Source of the DNA: Sulfitobacter sp. SK012
GTDB lineage: Bacteria > Pseudomonadota > Alphaproteobacteria > Rhodobacterales > Rhodobacteraceae
Reading direction: 5' to 3'
Length of the DNA stretch: 64,000 bases
Assembly: GCF_003352085.1 (NCBI RefSeq)
Contig: NZ_CP025804.1
Location: 186,001 to 250,000 of the forward strand
Made by a program: the position numbers and the translations under genes. Numbering within the stretch: the first letter of the stretch is position 1; each line of letters opens with the position of its first letter. This document shows, one piece after another, positions 35,524 to 44,890 of the stretch. The notes under the pieces were generated by a model, which worked only from the letters and a program-made list of their open reading frames with translations, searched no databases and was not told where the DNA came from.

Positions 35524-35675
35524 GGTTTTTCCTGTCTATTCAGGGCGCACCCGGCGCCCATCTAATTAGGGTGTAAAATTTCTCGGCTAGTTGCCCGGAT
35601 ACGCAGGCCTTGCCCGACAATATCCAGCGCCGCTGATCTGCAGTCCATTAACAACAGATTGGGGAGCTTCGACAT

Positions 35676-37037
35676 TCATTTCTTGCCCGGTGTCCCGTCA
35701 AACTTCTTCTCAAGGGAGTCCCAGCAATCGATGTAATCGTCTTGCAATGGTGCTTCTTGCGCAGCGAATTTAGTGAGGTGCTGCGGGAAGCGCGTTTCGA
35801 TCATGAAAGACATGGTGTTATCGAGCTTTTCGGCTGTCAGTTCCGCGTTAGAGGCCCCTTCAAAGGCATTCTGATCCGGTCCATGTGGCAGCATCATATT
35901 GTGCAATGACATGCCGCCTGGAATGAACCCTTTGGGCTTGGCGTCATACTGGCCGTAGATGTTGCCCATCAGTTCAGACATGACATTTTTGTGGTACCAC
36001 GGCGGTCGGAACGTATCTTCGGCCACCATCCAGCGTTCCCGGAATAGAACAAAGTCAATATTTGCGGTGCCATCTTGTCCGGATGGGGCTGTCAGCACAG
36101 TGAATATCGACGGATCGGGGTGGTCAAACAAGATCGCGCCGACAGGGCAATAGGTGCGCAGGTCGTATTTCAACGGTGCATAATTTCCGTGCCATGCCAC
36201 CACGTCGAGCGGGGAATGACCGATTTTGGTTTCATGGAACTGACCGCACCATTTGATTGTCACAGTCGACGGTGCATCCCGGTCTTCGTAGGCGGCCACT
36301 GGCGTTTTGAAATCGCGGGGGTTGGCCATGCAGTTGGCTCCGATTGGCCCGCGGCCCGGAAGTTCAAATTTCTGCCCATAGTTTTCGCAAACAAACCCGC
36401 GCGCAGGCCCATCTAGCACTTCAACGCGGTACACCAAACCGCGTGGCAGGATGGCAACCTCCTTGGGTTCAAGGTCGATGATACCCAACTCCGTACAAAA
36501 CCGCAGACGGCCCTCTTGGGGAATGACCAACAGCTCTGAATCCGCGGAGTAAAAGTAGCTGTCCACCATGCTGTCGGTGACCAAATAGATATGGCTGGCC
36601 ATGCCAACTTGCGTGTTCACATCGCCGGCGCTGGTCATGGTGCGCATGCCAGTAAGCCAAGTTAGTTTTTCTGCACTATGTGCCAGCGGGTCCCAACGAT
36701 ACTGGCCCAGACTGGTCACATCTTCGGGGATGTGAGGCGCGGATTTCCAATAGGGCAGGGCGATTTTCTCATAGCGGTGAGAATGTTTGACTGAGGGGCG
36801 GATGCGGTAACACCACGTGCGTTCGTTCTGGTGGCTGGGGGCCGTAAAGGCCGTGCCGCTCAGCTGTTCGCCGTATAGACCATAGTTTACCTTTTGCGGC
36901 GAATTCATCCCTTGCGGCAGCGCGCCGGGCAGCGCTTCGGTTTCAAAGTCATTTCCAAAACCGGACATATAGCCTTCGTGGGGGCCTGCCAGTGAGGGAG
37001 CCTGAATCATCTGATGCGGGTTGCTAAGCTTGTTCAT
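35676..37037 (-). CDS. hmgA: Homogentisate 1,2-dioxygenase
   Basis: A 453-residue Fe(II) dioxygenase cleaving homogentisate to maleylacetoacetate. The metal-ligand segments are present: [14 protein letters not shown] and then [12 protein letters not shown]. Near the N-terminus, [13 protein letters not shown] is highly characteristic. I start at the ATG at 37037 (AAGGA upstream), not the earlier in-frame ATG. It is the first gene of the operon; no maleylacetoacetate isomerase is seen in the window, so this step must be supplied elsewhere or by glutathione non-enzymatically. Confidence 0.96.
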   Translation of the reverse strand: MNKLSNPHQMIQAPSLAGPHEGYMSGFGNDFETEALPGALPQGMNSPQKVNYGLYGEQLSGTAFTAPSHQNERTWCYRIRPSVKHSHRYEKIALPYWKSAPHIPEDVTSLGQYRWDPLAHSAEKLTWLTGMRTMTSAGDVNTQVGMASHIYLVTDSMVDSYFYSADSELLVIPQEGRLRFCTELGIIDLEPKEVAILPRGLVYRVEVLDGPARGFVCENYGQKFELPGRGPIGANCMANPRDFKTPVAAYEDRDAPSTVTIKWCGQFHETKIGHSPLDVVAWHGNYAPLKYDLRTYCPVGAILFDHPDPSIFTVLTAPSGQDGTANIDFVLFRERWMVAEDTFRPPWYHKNVMSELMGNIYGQYDAKPKGFIPGGMSLHNMMLPHGPDQNAFEGASNAELTAEKLDNTMSFMIETRFPQHLTKFAAQEAPLQDDYIDCWDSLEKKFDGTPGKK

Positions 37038-37068
37038 GGCGAGTCCTTGGGCTGCTTTGCCGGAACAA

Positions 37069-37099
37069 TAATTGTTTCGTTTGTAACTAACAACAATTA
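37069..37099. promoter_or_regulatory. Inverted repeat upstream of hmgA
   Basis: TAATTGTT (37069-37076) and AACAATTA (37092-37099) are perfect inverted 8-mers, 15 bases apart, 32 bases before the hmgA start. They could be operator half-sites for a MarR or IclR-type regulator. The remainder up to 37376 contains no gene; promoter elements for the divergent DUF3300 gene must lie here. Confidence 0.45.
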
Positions 37100-37376
37100 A
37101 CTGGCAAGAAATTGGCAAAGTTAAAACAGTACTCAATATTGTGGAACTTACCTGTGGCATCAAACCCGAAATTTATGACGCAACCCGCGATGTCTGTCTT
37201 GCGGTACAGACGATCTGAATTGCAACGCAACCCAGTAAAATTGGCGTTTGGAAGGCGGTGTAGAGCAGGCCTGCTGCCCGAAGATTAGAGTGCAGATGTA
37301 TCTAGATTTGGATTTTTCCTTTACACTCGGAGATGAACGGTAACAATTATGACGAAAATGACAGAAGGAGATCACA

Positions 37377-38699
37377 GTGCTGCATTTAATCAGACTATTT
37401 TTGGTTTTTGCAATTGTGTTTGGTGCCCCGATTGCTCAGGCACAGACCGACGAAAACACAGCAGAACAAGACGCGCCTGAAGCTTCCGACGAAGAGATGC
37501 TGACGCAAACAGAACTGGAAAACCTAGTAGCTCCGGTTGCTCTTTATCCAGATACTCTGTTGATCCAAATTCTGGTCGCTGCGACTGTGCCCATTGAAGT
37601 CGTCAAAAGTGATCGGTTGTTGGCCGAAAACAAAGACGCTGAACCAGAGATAATCAAAGCTGCGATAGAAGCCGAAGAGTACGATCCAAGCGTGGAGGTG
37701 CTGGCAACAGCGTTTCCAGACGTGATCGCAGACATGGCCACGCACATCGAGTGGACGGAGACCATGGGTGACGCGATGCTCGCCCAAAGTGATGACGTCA
37801 TGGTTGCCGTTCAAACGATGCGCACCCAAGCCATCAATTCGGGTGCTTTGATTAGTGGCGAAGAGCAGGTTGTTGAAGTCACCGAAGAAGAGACGGTGAT
37901 CATTCAGCCAACCAACCCAGAAACCGTCTACGTTCCTCAGTATGATCCACAAGTTGTTTATGTGCAGGACAACAATAACAATAACGGTGTTAGTGACGCA
38001 CTTGTAACCGGGGCTGTTGTCTTTGGCACAGTTGCTTTGATTGACGCGATTTTTGATGATGATGATGATTGGAACAACTACTGGGGCTGCAGAAATTGCG
38101 GCGGCTGGGGCGGGCGACCAATCTACCGGAACCCAGATATCGACATCGATGTGGACGGAAATGTTAACATTGGTAACAAGATCGACATCGACAAAACCAA
38201 GATCAAAAACCGTGGCGATCGTGGTGCTGACGGAAGCTGGAAGCCCAATGATCGCAAGAAAAAGGATGCACGCAACAAGATTTCCAAAAAGCGGGCTCCG
38301 GACGGTAAGTCAAAGCTGCCAACCAAAAGGAAAGCATCCAAGACGGACAATCTGCGCGGCCAGCTGTCAGCTAAATCTGGCGCATCGGATATTTCACGGC
38401 CAAACGCGAAACCGTCAATAGACGGATTGGGGTCGAAGAATCGCCCAGCAGCAAAGCGTGATAAAACCCGGAAGGCGGCTGCAAAAACAGCTAAACCCAA
38501 AAAATCCGCTGCGAAACGGTCCGCGGCAAAAAAGCCCGCAGCAAGAAAACCGGCAGCAACCAAAAAGCGCGCAGCACATAAGAAGCCAGCGGCTCATAAA
38601 CAAAGATCTGCAACAAAACGGCACTCCTCTGCTGGAAGATCTAAGGCGGGATCAGGTCGTGGTCGCAGTTCCGGCAACAAGCGTAGAGGGCGGAGATAA
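37377..38699 (+). CDS. DUF3300 exported protein with histone-H1-like tail
   Basis: A 440-residue exported protein starting at a GTG behind a strong AAGGAG site. A signal peptide ends near PIAQAQ. Residues about 45-200 form the DUF3300 domain (LVAPVALYPDTLLIQILVAA motif in two parts). Then comes an acidic DDDDDWNNYW stretch near 224, an IDIDVDGNVNIG segment, and from about residue 355 a Lys/Ala/Arg-rich tail of some 85 residues with AAKK-type repeats. Function unknown. It overlaps no neighbour but lies three bases from the DUF2950 gene, a common partner. Confidence 0.8.
   Translation: MLHLIRLFLVFAIVFGAPIAQAQTDENTAEQDAPEASDEEMLTQTELENLVAPVALYPDTLLIQILVAATVPIEVVKSDRLLAENKDAEPEIIKAAIEAEEYDPSVEVLATAFPDVIADMATHIEWTETMGDAMLAQSDDVMVAVQTMRTQAINSGALISGEEQVVEVTEEETVIIQPTNPETVYVPQYDPQVVYVQDNNNNNGVSDALVTGAVVFGTVALIDAIFDDDDDWNNYWGCRNCGGWGGRPIYRNPDIDIDVDGNVNIGNKIDIDKTKIKNRGDRGADGSWKPNDRKKKDARNKISKKRAPDGKSKLPTKRKASKTDNLRGQLSAKSGASDISRPNAKPSIDGLGSKNRPAAKRDKTRKAAAKTAKPKKSAAKRSAAKKPAARKPAATKKRAAHKKPAAHKQRSATKRHSSAGRSKAGSGRGRSSGNKRRGRR
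38462..38640 (+). repeat. Low-complexity Lys/Ala-coding repeat in the DUF3300 gene
   Basis: Codons for alanine, lysine, arginine and proline alternate (AAKR, AAKKPAARKPAA and similar), giving imperfect short DNA repeats. It may be prone to length change. It encodes the basic tail of the DUF3300 protein. Confidence 0.6.
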
Positions 38700-38702
38700 G
38701 CC

Positions 38703-39602
38703 ATGAGAAAATCAATTCTGAAAATTGCCGCTTTATCCTTTTTTCTAGCGGGGCCGCTCGCGGCAGAACCGGCTTCTTACGCAACACCTCAAGATGCGTT
38801 GGATGCTATGATGGATGCTCTGAAGGCTGGCAACAAAGAGGCAGTGCTTACCGTTTTCGGAGCCGAATCCGAAGACTTTATCTCTGACGGTGACCCCGCT
38901 GAAGATGCCTCCAACAGGCAGGAGCTTTTGACGCTCTACTCCGAAGGCTACCGCATGGCACCGCAGGCAGACGGCTCATTGGTGCTTGCACTTGGCGCGG
39001 AGGGCTGGCCGTTTCCAATCCCGCTGGCGAAAACGGGTGATAGCTGGGCATTTGATATTGATGCTGGCCGAGACGAGGTTTTGCACCGCGAAATTGGCGT
39101 CAATGAATTGGATGTGATCGAACTCTTGGAAGCCTACGTGGATATCCAAGGCGCTTTCCGTCTTACCGACCATGATAAAGACGGAGTTATGGAGTTTGCC
39201 CGCCAGATTATTGCGTCGTCACCGGACCTGCCGGATGGCTTGTTCTGGGCCACTCCTGACAGTCCGTTGGGTGAGTTGTTTGCCCGCGCGTCTGTGAACG
39301 GATACAGCGACGGGGAACAAGATCATGAACCTGATCCCTATTCTGGCTATTACTTCCGAGTTCTTACCGAACAATCTGCGGAGGCTCCCGGCGGGGAAAT
39401 GAGCTATCTTGTCAACGACAACATGGTGTCAGGCCACGCTCTGCTCGCGGTTCCAGCCGTGTTTGGTTCAACCGGCATCCATAGCTTTATGGTATCGGAA
39501 AACGGTGTGGTTCTCGAAGCCATTCTGGGCGAAGAAACGTTGGAAATCGCGGCGGATATGCTGTCGTATAATCCGACATCCGACTGGACACCGGTGGAGT
39601 GA
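38703..39602 (+). CDS. DUF2950 exported protein
   Basis: A 299-residue exported protein with a signal peptide ending near PLAAEP. The YATPQDALDAMMDAL start and PGGEMSYLVNDNMVSGHALLA-like C-terminal part (residues about 225-270) match the DUF2950 family. It regularly follows DUF3300 genes, so the two are probably a functional pair in the periplasm or cell envelope. The biochemical role is unknown. Confidence 0.82.
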   Translation: MRKSILKIAALSFFLAGPLAAEPASYATPQDALDAMMDALKAGNKEAVLTVFGAESEDFISDGDPAEDASNRQELLTLYSEGYRMAPQADGSLVLALGAEGWPFPIPLAKTGDSWAFDIDAGRDEVLHREIGVNELDVIELLEAYVDIQGAFRLTDHDKDGVMEFARQIIASSPDLPDGLFWATPDSPLGELFARASVNGYSDGEQDHEPDPYSGYYFRVLTEQSAEAPGGEMSYLVNDNMVSGHALLAVPAVFGSTGIHSFMVSENGVVLEAILGEETLEIAADMLSYNPTSDWTPVE

Positions 39603-39677
39603 TACAGGCAGTGGTGCCACCTTTTCAGGGGCAAAGACTGGTTGACTACAAACCGGGCTAGGCTAACTAAACTTTGT

Positions 39678-39701
39678 CACGGCACGAATTTTCGTGCCGT
39701 G
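39678..39701. terminator. Hairpin between convergent genes
   Basis: CACGGCACGAA (39678-39688) and TTCGTGCCGTG (39691-39701) form an 11-bp perfect stem in the gap between the DUF2950 gene and the convergent PhyH-family gene. No long T-run on either side; it probably acts as a bidirectional terminator. Confidence 0.55.
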
Positions 39702-39796
39702 GATTGAACGGACCCGCGGGCCATCAGGAGCGTTTCCTTGTCTGGCCCGTACTTTCCGTCCGCGAAGAACCTTCAGGCTGCAGTATGTCTTAAGTA

Positions 39797-40591
39797 TCAG
39801 CGCTGAAAGATAACCGGAAACCAATCGTCTCGCAGAACCTGCCCAGGTTTCATGTTGTGACCGGGAAACGGGGGCGATGTTGGGCCCGCGCGCTCAACGT
39901 AGCGAGCGTCATCTCCAATCAGTCGCAATGAAAATGCGCGACGGCGCGACGTGGTTGTGTTGCCCCGCGCACCATGCAGCGTTCCGTAATTGAAGGCTAC
40001 TGCATCCCCCGGCTCCATTTCCCATTCTTTGACGTCCATGCCTTCTGCCTCTGGGTCGGGCACAGCCATATATTCATCATCATTGGGGTAAAAGCTGGAT
40101 TCAGAAAGCCAACGCGTCGGCAGTACGGGTTTCTCCCAAGCGTGACTTCCCGCCACGCACCTAAGGGACGCGCCGGTCACAACGTCCATAGGCGACCAAA
40201 AGCTAACGTTTTGAATGCCATCTACAAAATAGTAAGGACCATCTTGATGCCAGGGCGTTGGTTTGGCCGTACCGGGTTCCTTGACTAAGATATGATCATG
40301 AAACACCTGCACCTTATCAGACGACATGAGGTCGGCGGCGACGTGGGCCGCAGGTGACGTGCGGATGACATCCTCGAATTCGGAAATGCGCGTCCAATTG
40401 CAATAATCATCAAAGAACCGGCCGCCTTCACCTGCGTTCAGGTTTTCTGCAGCGTATGGTCCTGGATCTCGCATGTTGCGGTCGATCCCTGTGCGAATTT
40501 GATCGACATGATCGCGGAACAAGCCTTTGACCAGAACGACACCGTCGCGTTGAAAAGTGTCAATATGGTCCTGAGTGATGAGTGGGTGCAT
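39797..40591 (-). CDS. Phytanoyl-CoA dioxygenase (PhyH) family protein
   Basis: A 264-residue Fe(II)/2-oxoglutarate-dependent oxygenase of the PhyH family. The HxD ligand pair is in WHQDGPYYF (about residue 113), and the distal histidine is in LHGARGN (about residue 205), followed by an arginine for 2-oxoglutarate binding. Such enzymes hydroxylate small molecules, lipids or natural products; the substrate is not evident. AAGGAG lies upstream. It is divergent from a LysR regulator, probably its controller. Confidence 0.85.
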   Translation of the reverse strand: MHPLITQDHIDTFQRDGVVLVKGLFRDHVDQIRTGIDRNMRDPGPYAAENLNAGEGGRFFDDYCNWTRISEFEDVIRTSPAAHVAADLMSSDKVQVFHDHILVKEPGTAKPTPWHQDGPYYFVDGIQNVSFWSPMDVVTGASLRCVAGSHAWEKPVLPTRWLSESSFYPNDDEYMAVPDPEAEGMDVKEWEMEPGDAVAFNYGTLHGARGNTTTSRRRAFSLRLIGDDARYVERAGPTSPPFPGHNMKPGQVLRDDWFPVIFQR

Positions 40592-40643
40592 GGGCCTAAA
40601 TTCTCCTTAGGCTGAAGGATAAGCTGGATAAGTTTTAGTTTCC

Positions 40644-40665
40644 AATAATAAGAAAGCATATTATT
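40644..40665. promoter_or_regulatory. Candidate LysR binding site
   Basis: AATAATA (40644-40650) and TATTATT (40659-40665) form an inverted repeat with an eight-base spacer, directly upstream of the LysR start and between the divergent genes. It fits an A/T-rich LysR-type site. Confidence 0.5.
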
Positions 40666-40674
40666 AGTAACTTC

Positions 40675-41544
40675 ATGCTATATAATACTCTTCGCCAGTA
40701 TGAATATATCGTCGGGGTGGCCGATGCGGGGAGTCTAACCCAAGCCGCCGCGCGCCTGAACATTTCGCAGCCGTCTTTGTCGGTTGCGATCACCCGGGTT
40801 GAACAGCGTCTGGAGAATTTGATATTTGTTCGTGGCAAGGGCGCGTCGATTGAAGTCACGCCTTTCGGCCATGGTTTTATCGCATCAGCGCGAGAGTTGC
40901 TGGAATTGGCAGTTAACATGGAACAGGGGCAAGCGGCGTCGCAGGCATTCGTGCTGGGTTGTTTTGAGGACATCGCTCCCTGGTATCTTGCGCCTGCGCT
41001 CATGCGGTTAAGTACCCAGCTTCCCGATGTCACAGTCCAGGGCTCTGAGGGTCGGTTTTTAGACCTAGCGTGTGATTTGGCCGAGGGTCGCGTGGACTTG
41101 GCGATTTCCTATGACTTGGGATTTGATGGAAATTTCGAACGCCGCAAGATTGAAGATGCCTCTCCAGTTGCATTTCTGTCGACGGACCATCCGCTGGCAA
41201 AGAAACCCTCTGTGGAGTTGGGCGACCTTGCGCAATACCCGATCATTTTGTTCAATGATCACCTGTCCGAGGGCTATATGCGCAGCCTGTTTGAACGTGT
41301 GCAGTTAGCGCCGGTCGTTCGACAAAGAGCAGCGTCGCTTGAAATGATGCGATCCCTTGCAGCACATGGGATCGGTGTCGGGATTAGCTATTCATGCCCC
41401 CCTACCGATGTCAGTTACGATGGAAAACCTCTCGTCACTGTTCCTATTCGGACACCGCAAGCGACCGCTGACATTAGCCTCATCTGGTCCAGTTTGCGTG
41501 CGCCAGATCCGCACTTTGACGCCGTGTTGAAGGTTCTGTCGTAA
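40675..41544 (+). CDS. LysR-family regulator
   Basis: A 289-residue regulator with an N-terminal helix-turn-helix (SLTQAAARLNISQPSLSVAI near residues 20-39) and a LysR substrate-binding domain. The start has only a weak ribosome-binding site. It probably controls the divergent PhyH-family gene. It ends 13 bp from the convergent hutC gene. Confidence 0.9.
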   Translation: MLYNTLRQYEYIVGVADAGSLTQAAARLNISQPSLSVAITRVEQRLENLIFVRGKGASIEVTPFGHGFIASARELLELAVNMEQGQAASQAFVLGCFEDIAPWYLAPALMRLSTQLPDVTVQGSEGRFLDLACDLAEGRVDLAISYDLGFDGNFERRKIEDASPVAFLSTDHPLAKKPSVELGDLAQYPIILFNDHLSEGYMRSLFERVQLAPVVRQRAASLEMMRSLAAHGIGVGISYSCPPTDVSYDGKPLVTVPIRTPQATADISLIWSSLRAPDPHFDAVLKVLS

Positions 41545-41556
41545 CTGGTTTGCGCG

Positions 41557-42258
41557 CTACAGGATGGTACGTAATTGGTGTCCGGGGCTGAACATAATGC
41601 GTGCCTTTGTCACGGATGCATCTTTATCCCAAGTTAGCCGATCTATGGTAAAGAGCGGGCTGCGTTCTGGACACCCCAAGACGGTGCCGTCATCCGTCGT
41701 GGCGGCCGTTGCTGAAAACGCGATTTCACCGTGGGTATATGGCGTGTGCTTGAGCAACCATTCGTTGGCGCTGACCTCCTGAAAGGCCTCACTCAATGCT
41801 GCGGGCACAACGGCTGTGTTGATCCAACGATCTTCCAACGCGTAGGGCACGTCATCGGCAACGTGCAGGGCGCGAATGTGCAGCAGTGGATGCGCCGTGT
41901 CGGTTCGCATGGCGGCACTTACAGCCACGGGCGGTGCCATTTCTTGTCGGGCAATCAACTGATACCGGTATTTTTGCCCGCGCTGCTCAATCTCTGATCT
42001 AATCACTGCGATCTCAAGGACCGCACGCGCCACAGGTTGCATTGCGACACGAGTGCCCGCTTTGCGCCGCCGATCCAGAAGGCCGCTTTCAGCAAGTGAG
42101 CGCAGCGCGCGGTTTACGGTTGTTCGCGCGCATCCAAACTCCAAAGCAAGGTCCGTTTCGTTCGGAATAAAGTCGCCCGGCTTCCATTCACGGGCATGGA
42201 TACGGCGCAAGACTTCGTCTTGTACGCTTTGCCAGTTGCGAAAAGTCGGTACGTTCAT
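41557..42258 (-). CDS. hutC: Histidine utilisation repressor HutC
   Basis: A 233-residue GntR/HutC regulator: N-terminal winged helix (LALEFGCARTTVNRALRSL near residues 37-55) and a C-terminal UTRA domain that binds urocanate. It is translated with hutF (ATGA overlap) and is expected to repress both divergent hut operons at the palindrome at 43642-43657. Confidence 0.93.
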   Translation of the reverse strand: MNVPTFRNWQSVQDEVLRRIHAREWKPGDFIPNETDLALEFGCARTTVNRALRSLAESGLLDRRRKAGTRVAMQPVARAVLEIAVIRSEIEQRGQKYRYQLIARQEMAPPVAVSAAMRTDTAHPLLHIRALHVADDVPYALEDRWINTAVVPAALSEAFQEVSANEWLLKHTPYTHGEIAFSATAATTDDGTVLGCPERSPLFTIDRLTWDKDASVTKARIMFSPGHQLRTIL

Positions 42259-43619
42259 AGGGCGTCTTTCAGGGAGTTTAGTGTCTGTTTATAGGCCGCA
42301 ACGATTTCAGATCGAGCAATGTGTATGCCATTTGAAACTACGTGCCGACCCGCGGACCATACTTCAGAAACAAGTCGATCATCGCCTGCAAAGATCCAGC
42401 TATCAAGGATCGCGTCTTCTGCCCGAGCCCATAAATGTTCTGATGTTGTATCAAGCGAAACCATGTCTGCCCAATATCCAACTTCGAGGCGGCCGGTTTG
42501 CCGCTGGGCGGCCTGTGCGCCGCCCTTTAGGATGCTGTCAAACATCCGGCGCCCCGTCGAATGATCCGGTGTAGCCAAGGCTGCACGTGTGCCGTCGCGC
42601 AATCGTTGGGAATAATCGAGCGTGCGAAGCTCTTCGCTCAGCGAGATGCGGATGTTGCTGTCGGACCCGATCGCAAACCTGCCGCCATGATCCGTCCACC
42701 TCACCCCGTCGTATATCCCATCGCCAAGGCTGCTTTCGGTAATGGGACATAGGCCAGCTACAGCGCCTGACGCGGCCAGATTGATTGTCTCATCTGGGGT
42801 CATTTGCGTGCAGTGGATCAGGCACCACCGTTCATCTATCCCCATATTATCCAAGGCCCATGTCACGGGGCGCGCGCGCCAATGGTGCTCGACCTCCTCC
42901 ACCTCTGCGGTTTGTTCCGCCAAATGCATGTGGATGGGACCCGTTGAAAAATGGTACTCGTAGTTTTTCAAATCCGCCATTCCAACAGCTCTGAGAGAAT
43001 GTGGCGCGACGCCCAAATTTGCATCGTCAGGCAAGGACTTCAGAGCAACTCCAGCTGCGGCATGGAGTGTCATGAACCGGTCGATTGAATTGCGAAATCT
43101 GATCTGCCCTGCAGCTAGATTACGCCCATCACACCCACCAAACTCATAGTGGACCGGCAGAAGGCAAAGCCCAATGCCGGTTTGGCTTGCAGCAGCGGCA
43201 ACTCTTTCAGACATCTCCGCAATATTGTCATATGGAACGCCGCCCGGCTGGTGATGCAAATAGTGGAATTCGACATTTGTGGCATAACCAGCCTCAAGCA
43301 TTTCCATCTGCACGAAGGCGGTGATCGCTTCGATGTTATCAGGTGTAAGTCGGTCCAAAAATCGGAACATCAACTGGCGCCAAGTCCAGAAACTGTCGCT
43401 GGGGTTGGGGCCACGCTGTTCGGTCAGGCCAGCCATTGCGCGTTGAAACGCATGGCTATGAACGTTGACAGGAGCAGGGGCCAGAAAGGGAACTTGCGTC
43501 CCACGCGCCGGGCTATCTTGCTGCACGGTGCGGATACGCCCATTGGCATCGAATTCGATAAGGACATTGCGCGCCCATCCACTCGGCAGCAACGCATGAT
43601 TGGCCCAAATTGTCTGCAT
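42255..43619 (-). CDS. hutF: Formimidoylglutamate deiminase HutF
   Basis: A 454-residue amidohydrolase converting N-formimidoyl-glutamate to N-formyl-glutamate and ammonia, the first reaction of the two-step branch finished by HutG. Metal-binding histidines lie in NVHSHAFQRAM near residue 55; GPIHMHLAEQ and the CPITESSLGDG and GSDSNIRIS segments follow. I start at the ATG at 43619, preferring it to a distant upstream ATG that would cross the operator. Confidence 0.95.
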   Translation of the reverse strand: MQTIWANHALLPSGWARNVLIEFDANGRIRTVQQDSPARGTQVPFLAPAPVNVHSHAFQRAMAGLTEQRGPNPSDSFWTWRQLMFRFLDRLTPDNIEAITAFVQMEMLEAGYATNVEFHYLHHQPGGVPYDNIAEMSERVAAAASQTGIGLCLLPVHYEFGGCDGRNLAAGQIRFRNSIDRFMTLHAAAGVALKSLPDDANLGVAPHSLRAVGMADLKNYEYHFSTGPIHMHLAEQTAEVEEVEHHWRARPVTWALDNMGIDERWCLIHCTQMTPDETINLAASGAVAGLCPITESSLGDGIYDGVRWTDHGGRFAIGSDSNIRISLSEELRTLDYSQRLRDGTRAALATPDHSTGRRMFDSILKGGAQAAQRQTGRLEVGYWADMVSLDTTSEHLWARAEDAILDSWIFAGDDRLVSEVWSAGRHVVSNGIHIARSEIVAAYKQTLNSLKDAL

Positions 43620-43641
43620 GGTAGACTCGCTTGACAGAATA

Positions 43642-43657
43642 TTATGTATGCACATAA
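43642..43657. promoter_or_regulatory. HutC operator palindrome
   Basis: TTATGT-ATGC-ACATAA is a perfect 6-bp inverted repeat around a four-base centre, midway between the divergent hutF and hutI starts. The inner TGTATG-CACA resembles the TGTAT-containing repeats known for HutC-type regulators. It would control both directions. Confidence 0.65.
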
Positions 43658-43696
43658 AAACATTAAGAACGAATAATAGCAAGCGAGTCGCTCACC

Positions 43697-44890
43697 ATGC
43701 TTTTTACTAATGCACAGATTGCGACTCTTAAGAGCGATGACAGTTTTGGCTTGATTGCGCAGGGCGCAATTGCAGTCGACGGGGAGAAGATTGCTTGGGT
43801 CGGTCCAGCGCATGATGTTCCGCAAGAGTACAGCGGCGGCGAAACTCACGACCTTGGCGGGCGTCTTGTCACGCCCGCGCTCATTGATTGCCATTCGCAT
43901 ATTGTCTTTGGCGGCAATCGTGCAACCGAGTTCGAACTTCGCTTAAACGGTGCCAGCTACGAAGAGCTTGCGCGCGCAGGCGGCGGCATTGTCTCTACCG
44001 TAACGGCGACACGCGCTGCATCGCCTGAGGCTTTGCTTGCGGATGCTTTGACACGCGTGGATGCGATGATCGCTGAGGGCGTGAGCCTGATCGAGATCAA
44101 ATCTGGCTACGGTTTAGATACTGAAACAGAGTTAAAAATGTTGCGGGCCGCACGCCAGATTGCTCTGGAACGCCCCGTTGACGTCAAAACTAGTTTTCTC
44201 GGTGCGCATGCGGTTCCTGTGGAATTCAAAGACGTGCCTGATCGCTATATCGATGAGGTGTGCATCCCCACACTCAGGGCGGCCCACGCAGAAGGGCTTG
44301 TCGATGCGGTCGATGGGTTTTGCGAGGGCATCGCATTTGATACCGCGCAAATATCGCGGGTGTTTGATGTGGCTGTCGCACTGGACTTGCCGGTCAAGCT
44401 TCACGCCGAACAGCTCTCAAATATTGGCGGCACGCAATTGGCAGCCAAATATGGAGCGCTGAGTGCGGATCATGTCGAATACGCAACCGGGTCTGACGCA
44501 CAGGCCATGGCCACGGCTGGCACCGTAGCTGTCGTGTTGCCCGGGGCATTTTATACGCTGCGTGAAACACAAGCTCCGCCGATACAGGCGTTCCGTGATC
44601 ACGGGGTGGCTATGGCCGTTGCAACAGATTGTAACCCCGGCTCTTCACCACTGGCGTCGGCTTTGCTTGCGATGAACATGGCTTGCACCTTGTTCCGCAT
44701 GACGCCGCTTGAGACATTGCTGGGTATGACGGCCCATGCCGCAACAGCCCTCGGCGTGCAGGATCGCGGCCGGATCGTTGTTGGTGCGCGCGCTGATCTA
44801 TGCGTCTGGGATGCGGCCCATCCGGCAGAACTTGCTTACCGCATCGGGTTTAACCCGCTCCATTCTCGTATTTTTAAGGGGTCGCTATGA
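43697..44890 (+). CDS. hutI: Imidazolonepropionase HutI
   Basis: A 397-residue amidohydrolase that opens 4-imidazolone-5-propionate to N-formimidoyl-glutamate. The HxH metal motif is in [10 protein letters not shown] near residue 69; GAHAVP, HAEQLSN and ATDCNPGSS are family motifs. The stop overlaps hutH by four bases. Confidence 0.95.
   Translation: MLFTNAQIATLKSDDSFGLIAQGAIAVDGEKIAWVGPAHDVPQEYSGGETHDLGGRLVTPALIDCHSHIVFGGNRATEFELRLNGASYEELARAGGGIVSTVTATRAASPEALLADALTRVDAMIAEGVSLIEIKSGYGLDTETELKMLRAARQIALERPVDVKTSFLGAHAVPVEFKDVPDRYIDEVCIPTLRAAHAEGLVDAVDGFCEGIAFDTAQISRVFDVAVALDLPVKLHAEQLSNIGGTQLAAKYGALSADHVEYATGSDAQAMATAGTVAVVLPGAFYTLRETQAPPIQAFRDHGVAMAVATDCNPGSSPLASALLAMNMACTLFRMTPLETLLGMTAHAATALGVQDRGRIVVGARADLCVWDAAHPAELAYRIGFNPLHSRIFKGSL

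Noticed and set aside
38462-38640. Possible tandem-repeat or CRISPR-like array
   Set aside because: The repeats are short, imperfect and in frame, and are explained by a Lys/Ala-rich protein tail.
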